Assembly (NCBI GenBank): GCA_034440615.1
Contig: JAOTOM010004125.1
Coordinates: forward strand, 124,001-188,000
Length of the DNA stretch: 64,000 bases
Source of the DNA: Ashinkailepas kermadecensis
Lineage: Eukaryota; Arthropoda; Thecostraca; Neolepadidae
Reading direction: 5' to 3'
In this document: piece by piece, positions 60,943 through 64,000 of the stretch
How positions within the stretch are numbered: position 1 is the stretch's first letter
Layout of the letters: every line of letters begins with the position of its first letter
Position numbers and translations under genes: made by a program
The notes under the pieces: model-generated
Databases searched by the model: none
What the model was told of the DNA's origin: nothing
The model's input: the letters and a program-made list of their open reading frames with translations, nothing else

Positions 60943-63253
60943 ATGATAATGCCTCAAAGAGAGCGACACGTTTTTATCAGTGCACTTGATTCATTCGCAG
61001 GTCAAAACATGTCTGACGTTTTCACTGGAAAACTACAGGTAATTATTCCTGAAAAACAGGAAGACGAAGAAGGGCAACACGATGGCGAAGAAGGGAAGAA
61101 ATATGCAAATAAAGTGCATGGCGTTACACGAGAAGATGGTTTGACTCTTGACACCTGTGATAATGTAGTTCTTACTTCCTCTGAAGCCGGTGACCGCAGT
61201 ATTTTGCTATCTTGCATGGAATCATGCGACGTCATAATTTATGACATCACAGTTGGGGGACAACAGATGGTTGATGAGGCCACGTGGGCAGTGGAAACGC
61301 TGCACGCTCAGATGGAGCTGTGGGTCAAGAGAAAAGTGTTCATCCTGTTATCGACGGTGATGACCTGGACGCATACCAAATATCCAGAGAATGACCCAGA
61401 TATTCCCTTCACCGAAGCTGACTACAGAAGACGTCGATCGGATTTACACTTTCGACGGCATCTCAACTGCGAGAAGACTACCATTACTCTGGGAAAGACA
61501 AACAAAAGCCAAATTTAAGACCTATGTCATTGCTGCTGGAGCAACATTCGGCATGGGCGAGGAATTGTTCCATCATTGGATGAAGCCGGCGTGGCAGAAT
61601 GAAGTGAAACTGCCCGTGTACGGGCATGGATTCAACATTATTCCGACCATCCATATACTAGACCTGGCACAACTTGTCCAGTATACGTTTGAGCAGTTGC
61701 CAACCTCGACGCGCTACATACTGGCCGTGGACGGCATTTTCAGCACGCAGCGACAGATAGCAAAAGCAATTAGCCGTGAGTTATCGACGGGTCGAATTCA
61801 GCGGAAGAGCAGTTCGGACGTCGCCTTATCTGCCATGCCCTTACTGCATGCAGATCTCCTCACACGTAACCTTTTGATGGAGGGGATGGTTTTTGCGTGT
61901 GAGATTAAGAAGCGAAGGTCTCCTCTTGGTTTCGTAGACGGCATAGCAGATGTGGTGAGTGAGTACATCACAGCGAGAAATATACAGCCGAAGCGAATTT
62001 GCATCCTGGGTCCTCCGGTGTCCGGCAAGACCTTCATAGCGAAAAAGGTAAGCATGATGTACCAACTGCAACATCTGCATGTACAGGATGCTATCGAGAC
62101 AGCGGTAGAGAAGTTGGAGGCGATTGCTCACCCACCTCCTGAGGAAGACCAGCCGATAAATTCCACAGGAAATCTGCAAGAAGGTGAAGACGAAGACGAA
62201 GATTCCTCGTCCGGCCAGTACGAAGAGGAAGACGAAGATGAGGAAGAAGAATTGTATCCTCAAGATGCGGAAGACATTCTTCGGGACCTCGAAGATCAAA
62301 GGGGATTGAACAGGGACGGTCGTCTTGATGATACCACCGTAGTGGGGTTTTTGAAAGACAAAATGAAGCTAAGAACGTGCCAGAACCAGGGCTTCATTAT
62401 CGACGGATTCCCAAAGCAGACGGAACAGGCCGAGGCGCTGTTCCGTATGGATGAGGAAGCGGAAGAGCATGCTCAACAAGAAGTTCCCCAATACAACCAT
62501 AAAACCATGCCGAAGTTGGTGATAGTGCTTGAAGCTCCTGATGAGTTTCTGTGCAAGCAGGCAATGAACCTACCCGAGGAGGTGGTTCATGGAACCCACT
62601 GGACAGAGGAAGGTATGCTCAGAAGGCTACAAGAATATAGGCATAATAACAGGCCAGACATTTCTGTCCTAAACATGTTCGAAGAAGCGGGCGTGCCTTT
62701 ACTAGTGGTAGACGTGTCAGGTGATAAGAAACCCGGGTTAGGGGACACTTTCCAGCTGATAGTTGAAAAACTGGGTCCGACCAGGAACTTTGAGCAGATG
62801 CCAACCACGACACAGAACACCATCCGACGCAATGAGCCTCAGGAACTGTGTCGGGAGGCTGCGGAGCTGAGCGAGAGGCAGGCGAGACGAAGGCAACAGA
62901 AAATTGTGCAAGACACTATACAAATTAGGAGGGAAGAGTTGCAAGCTATGGAAGATAGGTCTGTGCCCCTCAAGTGTTACTTAATGAAACACGTGATGCC
63001 TACATTGCGCCAAGGTCTCTTGGAATGTGCGGGAACCAGGCCTGGAGATCCACTAGACTTTTTGGGCGAATATCTGTTCATTGCTGACCCGCAGACAAAC
63101 TTGAAAGAATGGGAGAAACTGCAAAAGAGCAAGCTACTGGCGAAGACTACTATGCGCAGCGAATCGATGACTGAGGGAGTTGACAGTGAGCCTTCGGAGT
63201 ATGTACACGCATGTCTTAACCCTCTGATCTCAAGCAGGGAATTGATCAGTTAG
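60943..63253 (+). CDS. AK7: Adenylate kinase 7, intronless, with one frameshift
   Basis: AK7 is a ciliary/flagellar adenylate kinase (2 ADP to ATP plus AMP) of the axoneme. About 769 codons are seen; human AK7 is about 723. The start is ATG 60943 (in-frame TAA at 60937-60939; ATG 60949 is an alternative). The N-terminal SDR-like domain has HVFISALDSF, CDVIIYDIT, FILLSTVMTW and IPFTEADYRRR, then past the frameshift YVIAAGATFG and IPTIHILDLAQLVQ. The kinase P-loop GPPVSGK is at 62009-62029, an acidic Glu/Asp insert at about 62176-62265, and NQGFIIDGFPK with Asp at 62402. NLPEEVVHGTHW follows, then a charged helix. A C-terminal Dpy-30 motif (YLMKHVMPTLRQGLLE to DFLGEYLF, 62969-63079) is the dimerisation/docking segment. 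The frame changes by one base; an extra A in the run 61504-61507 fits best. No intron is visible, so it is either an intronless gene with an assembly error or a retrocopy. Confidence 0.92.
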
Positions 63254-64000
63254 ACGGCAACAGATTCCGACACCTTAGAGATGATATGATCAACGTTATG
63301 TGCCATTTCTTGCTACAAGCGACTCTGCAGTCATTTGCAGGTTGTAGATTCGTCGTTCATTTCGGTCATATGCATTGTATATGATTGCCCCATATGAGTG
63401 AACTGTGCTGCATATATGCATATTTATCTTAGCTCAGTAACTGGTTGACGAATAAATATCGACCCTACTCCATAATTATTGCCATGTTTCGCAAATAATC
63501 ACGCAGCATTGTTCCAATTTCATTGCTGTTTAATCCAACCAGCTATTCACTACTAGCGAATTCAACTAAAATAAACTCTATTCATTTCAAGCAATAATCG
63601 CACAATAGCTATGCAGGCAGGATTAGGCGTAGGCATTACTAACTCCTACAAGCAAGTCGGCACTTGCCGGTGGTCACGCAGTCTAACATGAGTGTGTGCA
63701 GTGTGTGTGCAGCAGCGTCTATGTCGTAAGTGACAATGGCGTGGGTCTTACAATTAGGGGTCTGGGGGTACATGCACCGTCTCCCCATTTCGACACTAGA
63801 ACACCACCCCATTTTTACCACTCTGTTCTGAACATATTGCCGATTTTAGTACTCGTAGAAATGCAGGCAACTGCTTTGCGAATATGCATGACTTCGGAAT
63901 TGATATTAAGCAGATGCAGTTTCACGAGTAAAGAACAGCAAGCCAATCGATTCGGAGGTTTTGTGCAACTCGAACCACTTGAAGCTACCATGTTCGCGAT
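63254..64000. other. AK7 3' UTR and downstream DNA
   Basis: No further gene was recognised. Short open frames only. Confidence 0.45.
63451..63456 (+). promoter_or_regulatory. Polyadenylation signal AATAAA, probable AK7 3' end
   Basis: AATAAA lies about 200 bp after the AK7 stop. A second AATAAA (in AAAATAAACTC) is near 63570. No poly(A) tract follows either, which argues weakly against a recent retrocopy. Confidence 0.5.

Overview
The window looks like repeat-rich nuclear DNA of an animal, most likely an invertebrate. It has no bacterial operon structure. It carries decayed non-LTR retrotransposons of several clades, a Penelope-like element, a tRNA-derived SINE, long dinucleotide tracts and about twenty unrelated minisatellites. 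The only host gene I recognise is adenylate kinase 7 (AK7), a protein of cilia and flagella. The jockey/I-type LINE proteins would suit an arthropod, but the species cannot be fixed from the sequence.

Layout. 1-1340: 5' part of a minus-strand LINE (ORF1 with zinc knuckles, broken). 2978-6612: a 53-bp minisatellite. 7039-9185: a second, unrelated minus-strand LINE ORF1 (coiled coil plus RNA-binding type) whose coiled-coil region is split by a 1.3-kb (CT)n(TA)n(TC)n tract. 12290-14245: a decayed Penelope-like element. 14655-15445: a CR1-like reverse transcriptase fragment with a 20-bp array of CRE-like palindromes inside it. 16545-19510: an internally deleted, RNase-H-bearing LINE with an intact ORF1. 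20.9-54.3 kb: mainly unannotatable DNA studded with minisatellites, one SINE, one small L1/Tx1-like fragment and foldback hairpins. 55500-56312: another LINE ORF1 relic. 57-60.9 kb: AT-richer DNA with no recognised gene. 60943-63253: AK7, intronless over its whole coding length and broken by a single one-base frameshift, followed by a polyadenylation signal.

The genes do not form a pathway. The window is a record of transposon decay and tandem-repeat expansion beside one ciliary gene. No CRISPR array, rRNA gene, true tRNA gene or new multi-gene system was found. The most interesting points are the repeat expansions born inside transposon coding sequence, two independent arrays of phased TGACGTCA sites, and the structure of AK7. 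Very long reading frames across the satellites are open by composition and were not taken as genes.
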